Assembly: GCA_964406505.1 (NCBI GenBank)
Contig: CAYORX010000007.1
Span: 12,294 to 76,293 of the forward strand
Origin: DTU015 sp964406505
GTDB taxonomy: Bacteria > Bacillota > Sulfobacillia > Fermentithermobacillales > Fermentithermobacillaceae
DNA length: 64,000 bases
Direction: 5' to 3'
Positions 53,666 through 62,551 of this stretch are shown here, piece by piece. Numbering within the stretch: position 1 is the first letter of the stretch; every line of letters starts with the position of its first letter. The notes under the pieces were generated by a model, which saw nothing but the letters and a program-made list of their open reading frames with translations, ran no database searches and was not told where the DNA came from. The translations under genes and the position numbers were made by a program.

Positions 53666-54889
53666 TTATTCAGGTTTAGACTGTAAACGCGCATTTTCAA
53701 GATGTTTATTTGCTTTTTGCAACAAATCCGGTTCAAACATTAGATCAACAGCGCTCAAGGCCAACACTTTAGCCGCAAGCAAAGTTGCGTCAATACCTTC
53801 CACGGTTATCGTATCATCTGCCATCTCCCTTGAATGTCCCCGAGCTTTCGTCATACCAAATCCGATTTGTATGCAAGGAATTTCCCAAGTTACAGCACCT
53901 ACATCGGTTACGCCCCCACCTGACTTTCGTTTGTCAGGTATGATTTCGTGACCGAGAAATTTGAAATATTTCCGGGCTAGCTCTTTTAGGACAGGGTGCT
54001 CTAAAGTTTCTTTGAAAAGCGGTTCATAATGTTTGAATTTTACGCTCGCACCTACGGATGATGCCGCACCTTCTGCACATTGCTTAACTTTGGGCAGGAC
54101 AGTCTCCTCAAGATAATGTGAGTTCCGAGATCTCACAGTGAATCTAACAACTGCTTTATCAGGCACTACATTTGGCGCGTCACCACCATGAGTTATAATA
54201 CCTGCAAGACGTACATCATCGCGCAAATGATTTCTCATCGTTCTTATTTGAGTATATGCGGAAACGCAAGCATCTAATGCATTAATACCTGATCCGGGAT
54301 TAGCTCCTGCGTGAGCTGATCTACCCAAAAAAGTGATTTGTAAGGGATGGGATGCCCAAGAAGAACCACCTAGATGATTAGTTTGGCCTGGATGCGCAAT
54401 AAAAGCCGCATCCATGTCAGAAAACACTCCCGCCTCGGCCATTACAACTTTACCGCCGATAGTCTCCTCGGCGGGTGTTCCCAAAACTATCCACGATCCT
54501 TGTATTTCTTCGGGCGGAAATACTTTGTTTACGGCTATACCGGCTGCAACCGCACAAGAAGCGATAAGATTGTGCCCACAACCATGACCAATTACGGGCA
54601 AAGCATCGTATTCAGCAAGAAAAGCGATGCTCGGTCTTTGTGTTCCGCTTTGGGCTTTAAACGCAGTAGGCATGCCAGCTATCTCCCGCTCTACGTCAAA
54701 TCCTTTTGACTCAAGAATTTCGGAAAGTTTCGAAGATGCATATACCTCCTCAAGCCCAAGTTCAGGTTTATTGTACAAAGATTCAGCGATATCCTGTACA
54801 AGGGACCTCAAAGAATCGATCTCCTCGATGATTTTCATACGTTTATGTTCTAGATCTAATTTTTTCTTCTTCGTAGAGTTATCACTCAA
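53666..54889 (-). CDS. M20 family amidohydrolase (AbgB/HipO-like)
   Basis: 407 residues, TTG start behind GAGGGG. The metal ligands of the M20D group are complete: Cys and His in GHGCGHNL, Glu pair in GTPAEETIGGK, His in IAHPGQTNHLGG, and His in ARGHSREMADD. The dimerisation insert has GRSAHAGANPGSG. Members deacylate N-acyl amino acids, aminobenzoyl-glutamate or hippurate-like amides. It stands between the DUF6754-like operon and the D-aminoacylase gene, with 241 bases on one side and 250 on the other. Confidence 0.9.
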   Translation of the reverse strand: MSDNSTKKKKLDLEHKRMKIIEEIDSLRSLVQDIAESLYNKPELGLEEVYASSKLSEILESKGFDVEREIAGMPTAFKAQSGTQRPSIAFLAEYDALPVIGHGCGHNLIASCAVAAGIAVNKVFPPEEIQGSWIVLGTPAEETIGGKVVMAEAGVFSDMDAAFIAHPGQTNHLGGSSWASHPLQITFLGRSAHAGANPGSGINALDACVSAYTQIRTMRNHLRDDVRLAGIITHGGDAPNVVPDKAVVRFTVRSRNSHYLEETVLPKVKQCAEGAASSVGASVKFKHYEPLFKETLEHPVLKELARKYFKFLGHEIIPDKRKSGGGVTDVGAVTWEIPCIQIGFGMTKARGHSREMADDTITVEGIDATLLAAKVLALSAVDLMFEPDLLQKANKHLENARLQSKPE

Positions 54890-55130
54890 TGTTATCCCCT
54901 CACATATTATGAATGCTTTTTAACCCATTAAAAGTATAGATATTTGTTCTTATATTCTAAATTAACTATGAATTTACCTTTGACATCTTAATTTATTTAA
55001 CCAAAAATTGCTTAGATTTCGAATTTATTATCTATTCATAGCTATCACGCCCATCCCAAGATGTATAGCGCCTTAAATTACCAGTTCACAAAATGCCAGG
55101 ATCATAGCTCGGCATTTATAAACTTTGGAG

Positions 55131-56657
55131 CTATTTATCATGCCTTAACACCATACCTGGACGAGTTCCATTATGGGTCCCATTTTCTACGACGAAAACA
55201 CCATTTACGATAACGTTAAGGATTCCAGACGCGTATTGATGCGGAGCGGTAAATGTAGCGTTGTCAACGACTGTATCTCGATCAAATAGTACCAAGTCAG
55301 CCCTCATACCCTGCTTAATAAGCCCACGATCTTGGAGGCCCAACCTCATTGCAGGCAACGATGTCATTTTCCTTACTGCCTCTTCTAATCGCAAAACTTT
55401 CTGCTCCCTAACGTATCGCCCTAAGATTCTTACGAAAGTTCCATAAGCCCTAGGATGGGGTTGCCCTATTGCCTCATCTGCATTAAGACCGCTGCCGTCT
55501 GAACCTATCATTACCCACGGGCGTTTCATAATCGTTTTTACATCATCTTCACTCATGGCAAAATTAACGATTCTAACCCGGCCACGATTCCTTTCCAGAA
55601 GCCCAAAAGCTGCTTCTTCAGGGTTAATATTTTTGATCTCACCAACTTCTCGTATACTTTTTCCGATAAACGACTGATCTTCATCATGAGAAAGGTTTGC
55701 AATGACTATTTTGTCCCAATACTTATATGCCTTTAATTGCTTAAGGATCTTATTACGTTCTATCGGATCGTCTAAACGCTCCGACCCTTCACCCCCAGCC
55801 CAAACCGAACGTGGAACAGGCGAACTCATTCCGGTAGACGAAGCAATATATGGATATTGATCTGCTGTAATATCCAAACCTTCCTCCCGTGCCTGTTCGA
55901 TCATTTTAATTGCCTCCGGTACCTTTTTCCAATTAACATCACGCATAGCTTTAAAATGCGAGATTTGTACGGGCACCTGAGCTTGTTTTCCGATTTCAAT
56001 AGCTTCGACAAGCGCTTCTAAGAGCTTTGCGCTTTCATCACGTATGTGAGTAAAATAAATACCACGATTTTTCGCAACGACTTTCGCAAGTTCTATTATC
56101 TCTTGAGTTTTAGAAAATCTCCCAGGCGCATAGACAAGTCCGGTGGAAAAACCAAACGCCCCCTGTTGCAAAGCATCGTCTAACATGTTTTTCATCTGCT
56201 CGACTTCTTCAGCAGTAGCAACCCGACGTGCTTCCCCCATAACTTGTCGTCTTAAGGTGCCATGTCCTACTATCGGCGCAACATTTACGCTCACACCTTG
56301 GGTTTCCAAAACTTTCATGTAAGACGCCATATCAGTCCACGGAACATCTTTATTATTATGCTTTTTTACGATGGGCGCAGCAGATGAACCGCATTGTCCG
56401 ATAACCTCTAATGTAACTCCCTGCATTATTTTGCTATTAGCAGTTGGATTGTTAACCAAGGGCCGATCTCCATGAGAATGGGTGTCGATAAATCCTGGAG
56501 ACAAGTATTTGCCTGTTGCATCAACAGTTCGTTTCGCCGGGTCTTCAACTTTGCCAACCTTAACTATAAATCCGTCTTCAATCGCAACATCCGCTTTAAA
56601 CCATACAGAACCTGTTCCATCCAACACTTTCGCGTTTTTAATGATGATATCAAGCAA
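55131..56657 (-). CDS. N-acyl-D-amino-acid deacylase (D-aminoacylase), copy 1
   Basis: About 509 residues. Amidohydrolase fold with DTHSHGD metal site, VIGQCGSS, THIRDES, QISHFKAM, TADQYPY and SDGSGLNADEAIGQPHPRAYGTF in order, as in D-aminoacylases that free D-amino acids from N-acyl forms. I start at TTG 56657 behind AGGAGGGA, which begins LDIIIKNAKVLDG like its paralogue; the 22-residue extension has no support. A partner copy is encoded divergently at 56917. Confidence 0.9.
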   Translation of the reverse strand: MLDIIIKNAKVLDGTGSVWFKADVAIEDGFIVKVGKVEDPAKRTVDATGKYLSPGFIDTHSHGDRPLVNNPTANSKIMQGVTLEVIGQCGSSAAPIVKKHNNKDVPWTDMASYMKVLETQGVSVNVAPIVGHGTLRRQVMGEARRVATAEEVEQMKNMLDDALQQGAFGFSTGLVYAPGRFSKTQEIIELAKVVAKNRGIYFTHIRDESAKLLEALVEAIEIGKQAQVPVQISHFKAMRDVNWKKVPEAIKMIEQAREEGLDITADQYPYIASSTGMSSPVPRSVWAGGEGSERLDDPIERNKILKQLKAYKYWDKIVIANLSHDEDQSFIGKSIREVGEIKNINPEEAAFGLLERNRGRVRIVNFAMSEDDVKTIMKRPWVMIGSDGSGLNADEAIGQPHPRAYGTFVRILGRYVREQKVLRLEEAVRKMTSLPAMRLGLQDRGLIKQGMRADLVLFDRDTVVDNATFTAPHQYASGILNVIVNGVFVVENGTHNGTRPGMVLRHDK

Positions 56658-56916
56658 AGTTCTGTCCCTCCTTAAAATACTGTTTGCAAGATCTTGTACG
56701 ATCGTTTCGCACTTGATTACCAATTTTCCTGTTCCGATCTTGTCATCCCACTATTTCCTGAAAATTTATTCAAGTTATTCCCAATCCCTTGCATTAACCA
56801 GCTGACACCGGAGTGATATAAAAAAAGGATACGAGGTTTGAACATTGAATTATTAAAAGTGAGTTAACGCTAAATGCAAATCGGGCATAACCAATTTAGG
56901 GGGCGAGGGATAGGTA

Positions 56917-58413
56917 ATGAGTCAATTCAAATACGATATTTTGATCAAGAATGGCACTGTAATTGACGGTACGGGAGAGCCACGATATCTTGCTGATATT
57001 GCCGTAAAAACAAACAAAATAGCTGCAATAGGACCCGGACTTTCGGATGATTGCGCAACATCCGTAATAGATGCGGATAATATGATAGTTTGCCCAGGAT
57101 TTATAGATGCTCACTGTCACACAGATTGGGCAATTTTAGATGAACCTTGGAACGACCGACAGGAACGTCAAGGAGTAACCACACAAGTCGGCGGTGTTTG
57201 CGGTACTTCACCGACAGACTTGGCAAAACACTTCAAACAAGTCTCAGAACAAGGGTTAGGTACCAATTATGCGTTGTTTGCCGGACATGGATCTATTAGG
57301 AAAGAAATAATAGGTGATGAAAATCGCAAGCCAAACGCGGACGAATTGAAACAAATGAAATTGTTGCTTAAAAGGTCTATGAAAGAAGGAGCACTCGGGC
57401 TTTCTACAGGCCTTATTTATAAGCCAGGTGTGTATTCAGATACCGAAGAATTGATTGAAATGGTCAAAGTGATTGCACCATTTCAAGGAATTTATGCAAC
57501 TCACATGCGCAGCGAAAGCGAGCGCATCGAAGAGGCGCTCGAAGAAGCGTTTACGATAGCCAAAGCCACAAACGTCCATCTTCAAATTTCCCATATCAAA
57601 ATTATAGGGCCGCACAATTGGGGAATTGCAAGTAAAATTATTAAGCGCATACATCAGGAACAAGCGGACGGGCTCAAAATAACTGCAGATCAATATCCTT
57701 ACGCGATTACAGGAGGCGGGCTCTACACGCTAGCTAGGTTAGTTAAAGATTACGATTCAAAAACCGGTTTTGAAACATTTGAAAAACAATATGAAGATAA
57801 CGCCCTTCGCAAGGAAATGGCCGAATATGCGACCGAAATAATCACAAAGTTAGGCGGTCCTGAGTATGTTTTCATTATTAAGGCTAGTCAAAACAAGCAT
57901 ATCGGCATTTTTTTGAATGAAGCAGCATCTACAGTTTCCCAAAACATCGGTGAATTTATAATCGATGAAATATATAATACCCAAGGTCAATTTGCAATGG
58001 TGTATCATTCGCTATCAGAAAAAGAGATTAGGCAATTTATGAAACAACCTTGGGTCATGGTTGGTTCAGACGGTGTGCCGAATGCATTTCATCCAAGAAC
58101 CCACGGCACTTTTCCACGATATTTAGGGAGATATGTGCGCAAACAGCAGGTTCTAGGGCTTGAAGAAGCTATCAAAAAGATCACCGCTCTTCCCGCAGAT
58201 ACCTTTAACTTTGAAAACAGAGGGCAACTCGTTGTAGGTGCTATAGCAGATATCGTAGTATTCGATCCTAATAAGGTCATAGATAAATCAAACATGGTCG
58301 AACATACACTTCGCCCAGTAGGCATTGAACATGTAATCGTCAATGGAGTGCCCGTTATCGTTCACGAAGAACGCACGGAAGCTATGCCAGGGCAAGTCTT
58401 ACGGCGTAGTTAA
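56917..58413 (+). CDS. N-acyl-D-amino-acid deacylase (D-aminoacylase), copy 2
   Basis: 498 residues. Same family as the divergent neighbour: DAHCHTDWA metal site, VGGVCGTS, THMRSESERI, QISHIKII, TADQYPYAITGGG and SDGVPNAFHPRTHGTF. The central region is shorter and the metal site is DAHCH, not DTHSH, so the two may differ in preferred N-acyl-D-amino acid. The two genes share a 259-base divergent promoter region and are probably co-regulated. Confidence 0.9.
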   Translation: MSQFKYDILIKNGTVIDGTGEPRYLADIAVKTNKIAAIGPGLSDDCATSVIDADNMIVCPGFIDAHCHTDWAILDEPWNDRQERQGVTTQVGGVCGTSPTDLAKHFKQVSEQGLGTNYALFAGHGSIRKEIIGDENRKPNADELKQMKLLLKRSMKEGALGLSTGLIYKPGVYSDTEELIEMVKVIAPFQGIYATHMRSESERIEEALEEAFTIAKATNVHLQISHIKIIGPHNWGIASKIIKRIHQEQADGLKITADQYPYAITGGGLYTLARLVKDYDSKTGFETFEKQYEDNALRKEMAEYATEIITKLGGPEYVFIIKASQNKHIGIFLNEAASTVSQNIGEFIIDEIYNTQGQFAMVYHSLSEKEIRQFMKQPWVMVGSDGVPNAFHPRTHGTFPRYLGRYVRKQQVLGLEEAIKKITALPADTFNFENRGQLVVGAIADIVVFDPNKVIDKSNMVEHTLRPVGIEHVIVNGVPVIVHEERTEAMPGQVLRRS

Positions 58414-58424
58414 ATAACGTTTTC

Positions 58425-58486
58425 AGGATGCCCAGATCAAAATTCATTGCATAAATTGCAGATTAAGAATAAATGCTGGGCATCCT
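58425..58486. terminator. Long-loop hairpin between convergent genes
   Basis: AGGATGCCCAG and CTGGGCATCCT form a perfect 11-bp stem around a 40-base AT-rich loop, between the convergent D-aminoacylase and glutamate synthase-domain genes. Bidirectional termination is likely, though the U-tracts are weak. Confidence 0.55.
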
Positions 58487-58542
58487 AAACTATCAAATGT
58501 CACGTTTGTCAAGTACATTTGTGCCCGAAAACGAAATATATT

Positions 58543-60048
58543 TCATCGCCCAATCAATTTTTTTGCAACAAAAGTCAAGGGAATAAGATCGTTTCTATTA
58601 ACTAAATCGATATCAAATTTGCGGTTAAGCGCTGCAAAATGTCTTAAGCCGAAAGCGATTTTGTTTAGATAGGAAAAAACGCCTATCGCACCCGTCGAAA
58701 AATTATTGGCATCTGTCCCGTACAACACACGTAAATCAGGCAAGTCTGCGAAAATACTATCCACGGTATCCCCATATTGTTTAAATAATCTTGGGACTTT
58801 TCCTTTTTCTATCATAGTACCGATAGTTTTTGCGCTCATGGCTGCTGCCATGCTTGATCTACATAACCCGACGGCGGTTACAAAACCATCACCATAAGCC
58901 AAAGCCTTATAAACTTGATCTTCAGATGCCAGCCCACCGGTAATAGATATTGCTGGTATGTATTTGCCTTCTGCTTTCAGTTGTTTTGCTATATCTACTA
59001 CTACATTTTCCATACATACAGTAGGAAGACCCCACTCATTCATCATCTTACAAGGACTATATCCACTACCGCCGCCTGCCCCATCAAAAGTCACCATATC
59101 TACATTACATTCTGAAGCCATACGAAGCACTCGTTCTAAATCCGAAGGGTCGAAACCTGCCATTTTAAAATACACATTTTTAGCGCCCATGTCTCGTACT
59201 TGTTCTATCCTTGACGCCATGAAATCTTCATCCCACAGCGGCAATCTGCCATACATATAAAAATTCGGGCAAATGTTTTGCTCGTAAGCCTTTTGTACCT
59301 CGGGATCAGAAGGATCCGGATGTATGAGACCACCTAAGGCCTGTTTCTCTAGCGCTTCGTCCAAACCACTCAATCTGTTTACCGGTTGTGTTCCCTTTGC
59401 GCCTTGGCCGAACTTAAATTCAATAGCTTCTACTCCATGAGACAAAGCGTATTCGGGAAGACGGACCATATCATCTTCCACATTACACTGTAAAATGATT
59501 TGGCCAAAACCTCGATAGTATTTAGAAAATGAATTAGTTATTTCTTTAAGCCACGGGAAACTCGTAATACGACCCGATGTCATTTCTAACTCTGGATCTT
59601 TGCTTTTGGCATCTTCCCCTATTACACAGCACACACCTGCCATTGCTGCACCCGCAAAATAATCTTCCCAATTTAGTTTTATAAGTGCTGGTAGAATTAT
59701 AGGCAACTCCATCTTAACCGGGTGTATACTTCCGAAAGAACGCGAAAGCGAAACGTTAAATATAGTAGCTTCAGCATAATTTTCCTTAACACCGGATGCG
59801 CCAAATACTCGACCGTTAATATTGTAATGCGAAAAATCTATCGGGTAGTCTTTTTCAGAAGCAATCTGATTAGCCCCTGTTGTTGTGGGATACACAGTTT
59901 GTGCTCCAAGCACGGCAGCTAAAGCAATTTCGCAAAGTCCGGCACACTCTTCTGCACACAAAGAACACATTCCGGATTGCGGTGAAATATGTGATATGCG
60001 GTTCTGGGTATTGTTGAATGCAGATGATAAAGGCGGTTGATATGTCAT
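58543..60048 (-). CDS. FMN-binding glutamate synthase-domain protein with N-terminal Cys cluster
   Basis: 501 residues. The large FMN and [3Fe-4S] barrel of glutamate synthase is recognised from TFDGAGGGSGYSP, ENVVVDIAKQLKAEG, ISITGGLASEDQVYKALAYGDGF and GLCRSSMAAAMSAKTIG. Residues 20-40 carry a cysteine group (MCSLCAEECAGLCEIAL) that could bind an extra Fe-S cluster. There is no amidotransferase domain, as in archaeal-type GltB proteins. It may make glutamate or act on a different imine, driven by ferredoxin. Start at ATG 60048 with GAGGAGG. Confidence 0.87.
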   Translation of the reverse strand: MTYQPPLSSAFNNTQNRISHISPQSGMCSLCAEECAGLCEIALAAVLGAQTVYPTTTGANQIASEKDYPIDFSHYNINGRVFGASGVKENYAEATIFNVSLSRSFGSIHPVKMELPIILPALIKLNWEDYFAGAAMAGVCCVIGEDAKSKDPELEMTSGRITSFPWLKEITNSFSKYYRGFGQIILQCNVEDDMVRLPEYALSHGVEAIEFKFGQGAKGTQPVNRLSGLDEALEKQALGGLIHPDPSDPEVQKAYEQNICPNFYMYGRLPLWDEDFMASRIEQVRDMGAKNVYFKMAGFDPSDLERVLRMASECNVDMVTFDGAGGGSGYSPCKMMNEWGLPTVCMENVVVDIAKQLKAEGKYIPAISITGGLASEDQVYKALAYGDGFVTAVGLCRSSMAAAMSAKTIGTMIEKGKVPRLFKQYGDTVDSIFADLPDLRVLYGTDANNFSTGAIGVFSYLNKIAFGLRHFAALNRKFDIDLVNRNDLIPLTFVAKKLIGR

Positions 60049-60295
60049 TTCACATCCTCCTCTTTTACTTTGATGGATGAGCTAGTTATGTTTCACAATG
60101 TCACAATGTCTAAAATTGCAGCAAACCTTAAATAGCGTTCCGATTTTTACAAAACAAAGTTAAGATCTGATAAGTTTGGGTTACCACAATTGATCGTAAA
60201 GCTAACAGGTGTGAACTGCAATAACCAAAACACTATTAGCTAGCCTCGCTGCCTATCTCATTAGTGGAAGACGCAATAAAACAAAAAAGTCGTCG

Positions 60296-60394
60296 CCTTC
60301 TTTTCTCAACTCAAAGGCTCCACGGTCGCATGGGGAATTCCGATGTGGTGCTTTTATATACCTTCTTTTCTCAACTCAAAAGCTCCACGGTCGC
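60296..60394. repeat. Pair of 34-bp direct repeats with 31-bp spacer
   Basis: Positions 60296-60329 and 60361-60394 are identical except for one base (G to A). They start CCTTCTTTTC and end CCACGGTCGC. The 31 bases between are unrelated. The dimensions resemble a two-repeat CRISPR remnant, but the repeat lacks the usual palindrome and terminal GAAAC, and no cas gene is in the window. Confidence 0.8.
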
Positions 60395-60452
60395 TGTATG
60401 AACGGATGATGTCACCTTGTGTTTCACCGCTTGTATAAAAAAGTACTATATG

Positions 60453-60657
60453 CAGCATCGCCTGTGCAACATCGCCTGTGCAGCATCGCCTGTGCAGCAT
60501 CGCCTGTGCAGCATCACCTGTGCAACATCGCCTGAGCAGCATCGCCTGTGCAGCATCGCCTGTGCAGCATCACCTGTGCAGCATCACCTGTGCAGCATCA
60601 CCTGTGCAGCATCGCCTGTGCAGCATCGCCTGAGCAGCATCGCCTGTGCAGCATCGC
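60453..60657. repeat. 14-bp minisatellite, about 14.6 tandem copies
   Basis: The unit is CAGCATCGCCTGTG, with 14 full copies and nine bases of a fifteenth. Variation is limited to G/A at position 3 (copies 2 and 6), G/A at position 8 (four copies) and T/A at position 13 (two copies). Since 14 is not a multiple of three, all frames shift from copy to copy and the short reading frames over it are not credible genes. Confidence 0.95.
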
Positions 60658-61045
60658 AAATAAAATTGTAACAGACATCGTGTTTTGTTCGATAAATAAT
60701 ATCGTCTACCCATGCGCTTAGATCCTCAAGCAAGATACCTAGAAGGGTTTTTAACACCTGAACAACGCTTTTCGCGTAAAATTTGTGAATAAAAACGATC
60801 ATATCACCTAGACCCGCATGGCCATTAAAGGGCCACTTTTCATGTGTTTTTAGCGTTTCAAACTCAGTTTCGTTAGTTACAATCTCGTATCATGTGTAGT
60901 AATTCTAAATCTAGCTAAATCAGGATTTTCCGGCCTGTCGTAGTATACTTTTAGAAAATGACTCACAGAACTGAAACTAACAGGGCCTGGTTCATGTGAT
61001 GAAAACAGTTCGGACAGTCGATGTATTCTTGGATTCCTTTGTCGG
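60658..61045. other. Stretch without a supported gene
   Basis: This lies between the minisatellite and the phased palindrome array. Short frames occur on both strands but none has a ribosome binding site or recognisable motif. It may hold remnants of a decayed gene. Confidence 0.4.
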
Positions 61046-61047
61046 CA

Positions 61048-61363
61048 GGTGTTTAAGCGGAAACCATGCTTTGTCGGTACAGATGATGTACCATCCGACG
61101 ACGATTCGGCCTCGTTCCAGGGTAAATGATACAGATGATGTACCAACTAACCGATGTTCTGGCGGAAAACGAGGCTTGTCGGTACAAGTGATGTACCATC
61201 CGGCTGGTGTTTAAGCGGAAACCATGCTTTGTCGGTACAGATGATGTACCATCCGACGACGATTCGGCCTCGTTCCAGGGTAAATGATACAGATGATGTA
61301 CCAACTAGCCGATGTTCTGGCGGAAAACGAGGCTCGTCGGTACAGGTGACGTACCAACCGGCC
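61048..61363. repeat. Two tandem copies of a 158-bp unit
   Basis: 61048-61205 and 61206-61363 are nearly identical, with differences mainly in the last 50 bases. Each 158-bp unit is itself three related segments of 52-53 bp, and each segment carries one 17-bp imperfect palindrome. Some flanks are inverted: GCCTCGTT (61109-61116) and AACGAGGC (61168-61175) face each other across the second palindrome. Confidence 0.93.
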
Positions 61364-61574
61364 GGTATTTTAGTTGTTATGGCAATTAGTTGGTACATGT
61401 GGCGTACCATTCTAGACCAACGTTGTTTTCTTGCTACCAACAACGGTACATATGATACACCAGTCAATAGGTATATGTATTAATCTAAAAGTACCCGGGT
61501 AATAATTGAAAACTTCCCCACCGTAGGATAGGCTTTTCCAGCGAAACCGGGCCCGATGGTATATCTAATGTACC
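61076..61574. repeat. Phased array of nine 17-bp imperfect palindromes, consensus GGTACANRTGATGTACC
   Basis: Copies start at 61076, 61128, 61181, 61234, 61286, 61339, 61392, 61445 and 61558. The first eight are 52-53 bases apart, five turns of B-DNA, so all lie on one face of the helix; the last is 113 bases on, as if one site were lost. Arms GGTACA and TGTACC keep pairing or near pairing while the five central bases vary. Such order suggests binding sites for a dimeric protein. The function is unknown. Confidence 0.9.
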
Positions 61575-61666
61575 AATCCGTGCGTGGTTTCCTTTGGAAG
61601 GGAATATTCCGACATATTGGTAACCAGGTGGGCAACAGAAATCCTCTATAAATCTATTACAAAACG

Positions 61667-62551
61667 TCAATCCGCAGTTTTTTTATACTTTCCCCTACGC
61701 ATATCGCGTGCTTTTCCCCTACGGTGGTAGGCTATATATTGCAAGCATAACTCTTCTAGACCGCCTGCATACATACCATCCATATCAATGAGTTTGATCG
61801 GAACAGATTTGGGGATTTTTTTGAACATGTTTTTCAACGTAAGATCTTCTGATGTTATGGTAATGAGCATAACGTTGTGTTTGCGGCTTAGTTGCTCTTT
61901 AAGGCTGTCCCTAGCCTTGGTATTCGCCAACTTTTTTGGGTCTGGAAAATCCGAAGTAGTTTCGAAATGTTGCCTGCCTTGGAATTCGCCGGCAATCTTT
62001 GCATGAAAACAATATCGATCATACTCGAGAAACTCGCCACTCATGGAAGATTGGAGAAACCAGGGGCGGACATTGTCTATCCACGGCGATACGTCTATGA
62101 TTTGCTCAAACCTTAGTTTCATTTTAAACTCGCCGACCCTTGGACTCATTCTTATACATTCTCTAATATAGTCAAGTTTAGTTTTTTGGATTCGCTTTGG
62201 AAGTGTTGGAATCATTAACTGACTGTTGTCTAGGTGTTTGATGATAATCCATTCCTTTTCAACCAAAGAGGCAACCAACCTACTTACTACCGTACGGTGC
62301 ACACCGATACGACTGGCAAATTCACGAATGGAGCGCGGTTTTAGCATTTGTAGCTGCATATAAAGGGACTTAGCCCTTTCATCAATCGAAGGGTCGCAAG
62401 CAAGCCCCCTAGGCATAGGTATAACCTGCCTTTGGGATGGAAGAGACAAAGCCCGTTCTAAAATTTCCCTCAGTTTGATACTAACACCCCTTGGTAAATA
62501 ATGACATTCGCCATATATTACCACGGAATGACAAGGTTTGGCAATAATCAC
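61667..62551 (-). CDS. HTH protein with a PD-(D/E)XK-like nuclease domain
   Basis: 294 residues, GTG start without a clear ribosome binding site, so the true start may lie further in. Residues 72-100 form a helix-turn-helix (SIREFASRIGVHRTVVSRLV). Residues 176-232 resemble an endonuclease-like core: EYDRYCFHAKIAGEFQGRQHF (Asp178, Glu189, Gln191; read in two parts), then KARDSLKEQL and VMLITI. This matches the D-x(n)-ExQGxxH and KxRDxxK pattern of restriction-like nucleases. The tail is basic (RRGKARDMRRGKYKK), which suits DNA binding. It ends 93 bases from the palindrome array, which may hold its target sites. A regulator without nuclease activity is the alternative. Confidence 0.68.
   Translation of the reverse strand: MIIAKPCHSVVIYGECHYLPRGVSIKLREILERALSLPSQRQVIPMPRGLACDPSIDERAKSLYMQLQMLKPRSIREFASRIGVHRTVVSRLVASLVEKEWIIIKHLDNSQLMIPTLPKRIQKTKLDYIRECIRMSPRVGEFKMKLRFEQIIDVSPWIDNVRPWFLQSSMSGEFLEYDRYCFHAKIAGEFQGRQHFETTSDFPDPKKLANTKARDSLKEQLSRKHNVMLITITSEDLTLKNMFKKIPKSVPIKLIDMDGMYAGGLEELCLQYIAYHRRGKARDMRRGKYKKTAD

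Noticed and set aside
60296..60394. A CRISPR array
   Set aside because: Only two repeats, no palindrome or GAAAC end and no cas genes; kept as a repeat pair only.
60417..60671. Reading frame over the minisatellite on the plus strand, and similar frames on the minus strand
   Set aside because: The repeat unit is 14 bp, so any long open stretch comes from the repeat lacking stop codons; no ribosome binding site or family match.
60584..60802. Minus-strand frame entering the minisatellite from the right
   Set aside because: The non-repeat part is about 50 codons without any recognisable family or ribosome binding site; could be a gene remnant but unsupported.
60877..61483. Several overlapping open frames on both strands of the palindrome array
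   Set aside because: They repeat the array sequence and shift frame between the 158-bp copies; the conserved feature is the DNA palindrome, not a protein.
61076..61574. A dif/Xer or lox-type recombination site
   Set aside because: Arms are only 6 bp, nine copies are present, and no tyrosine recombinase gene is nearby.
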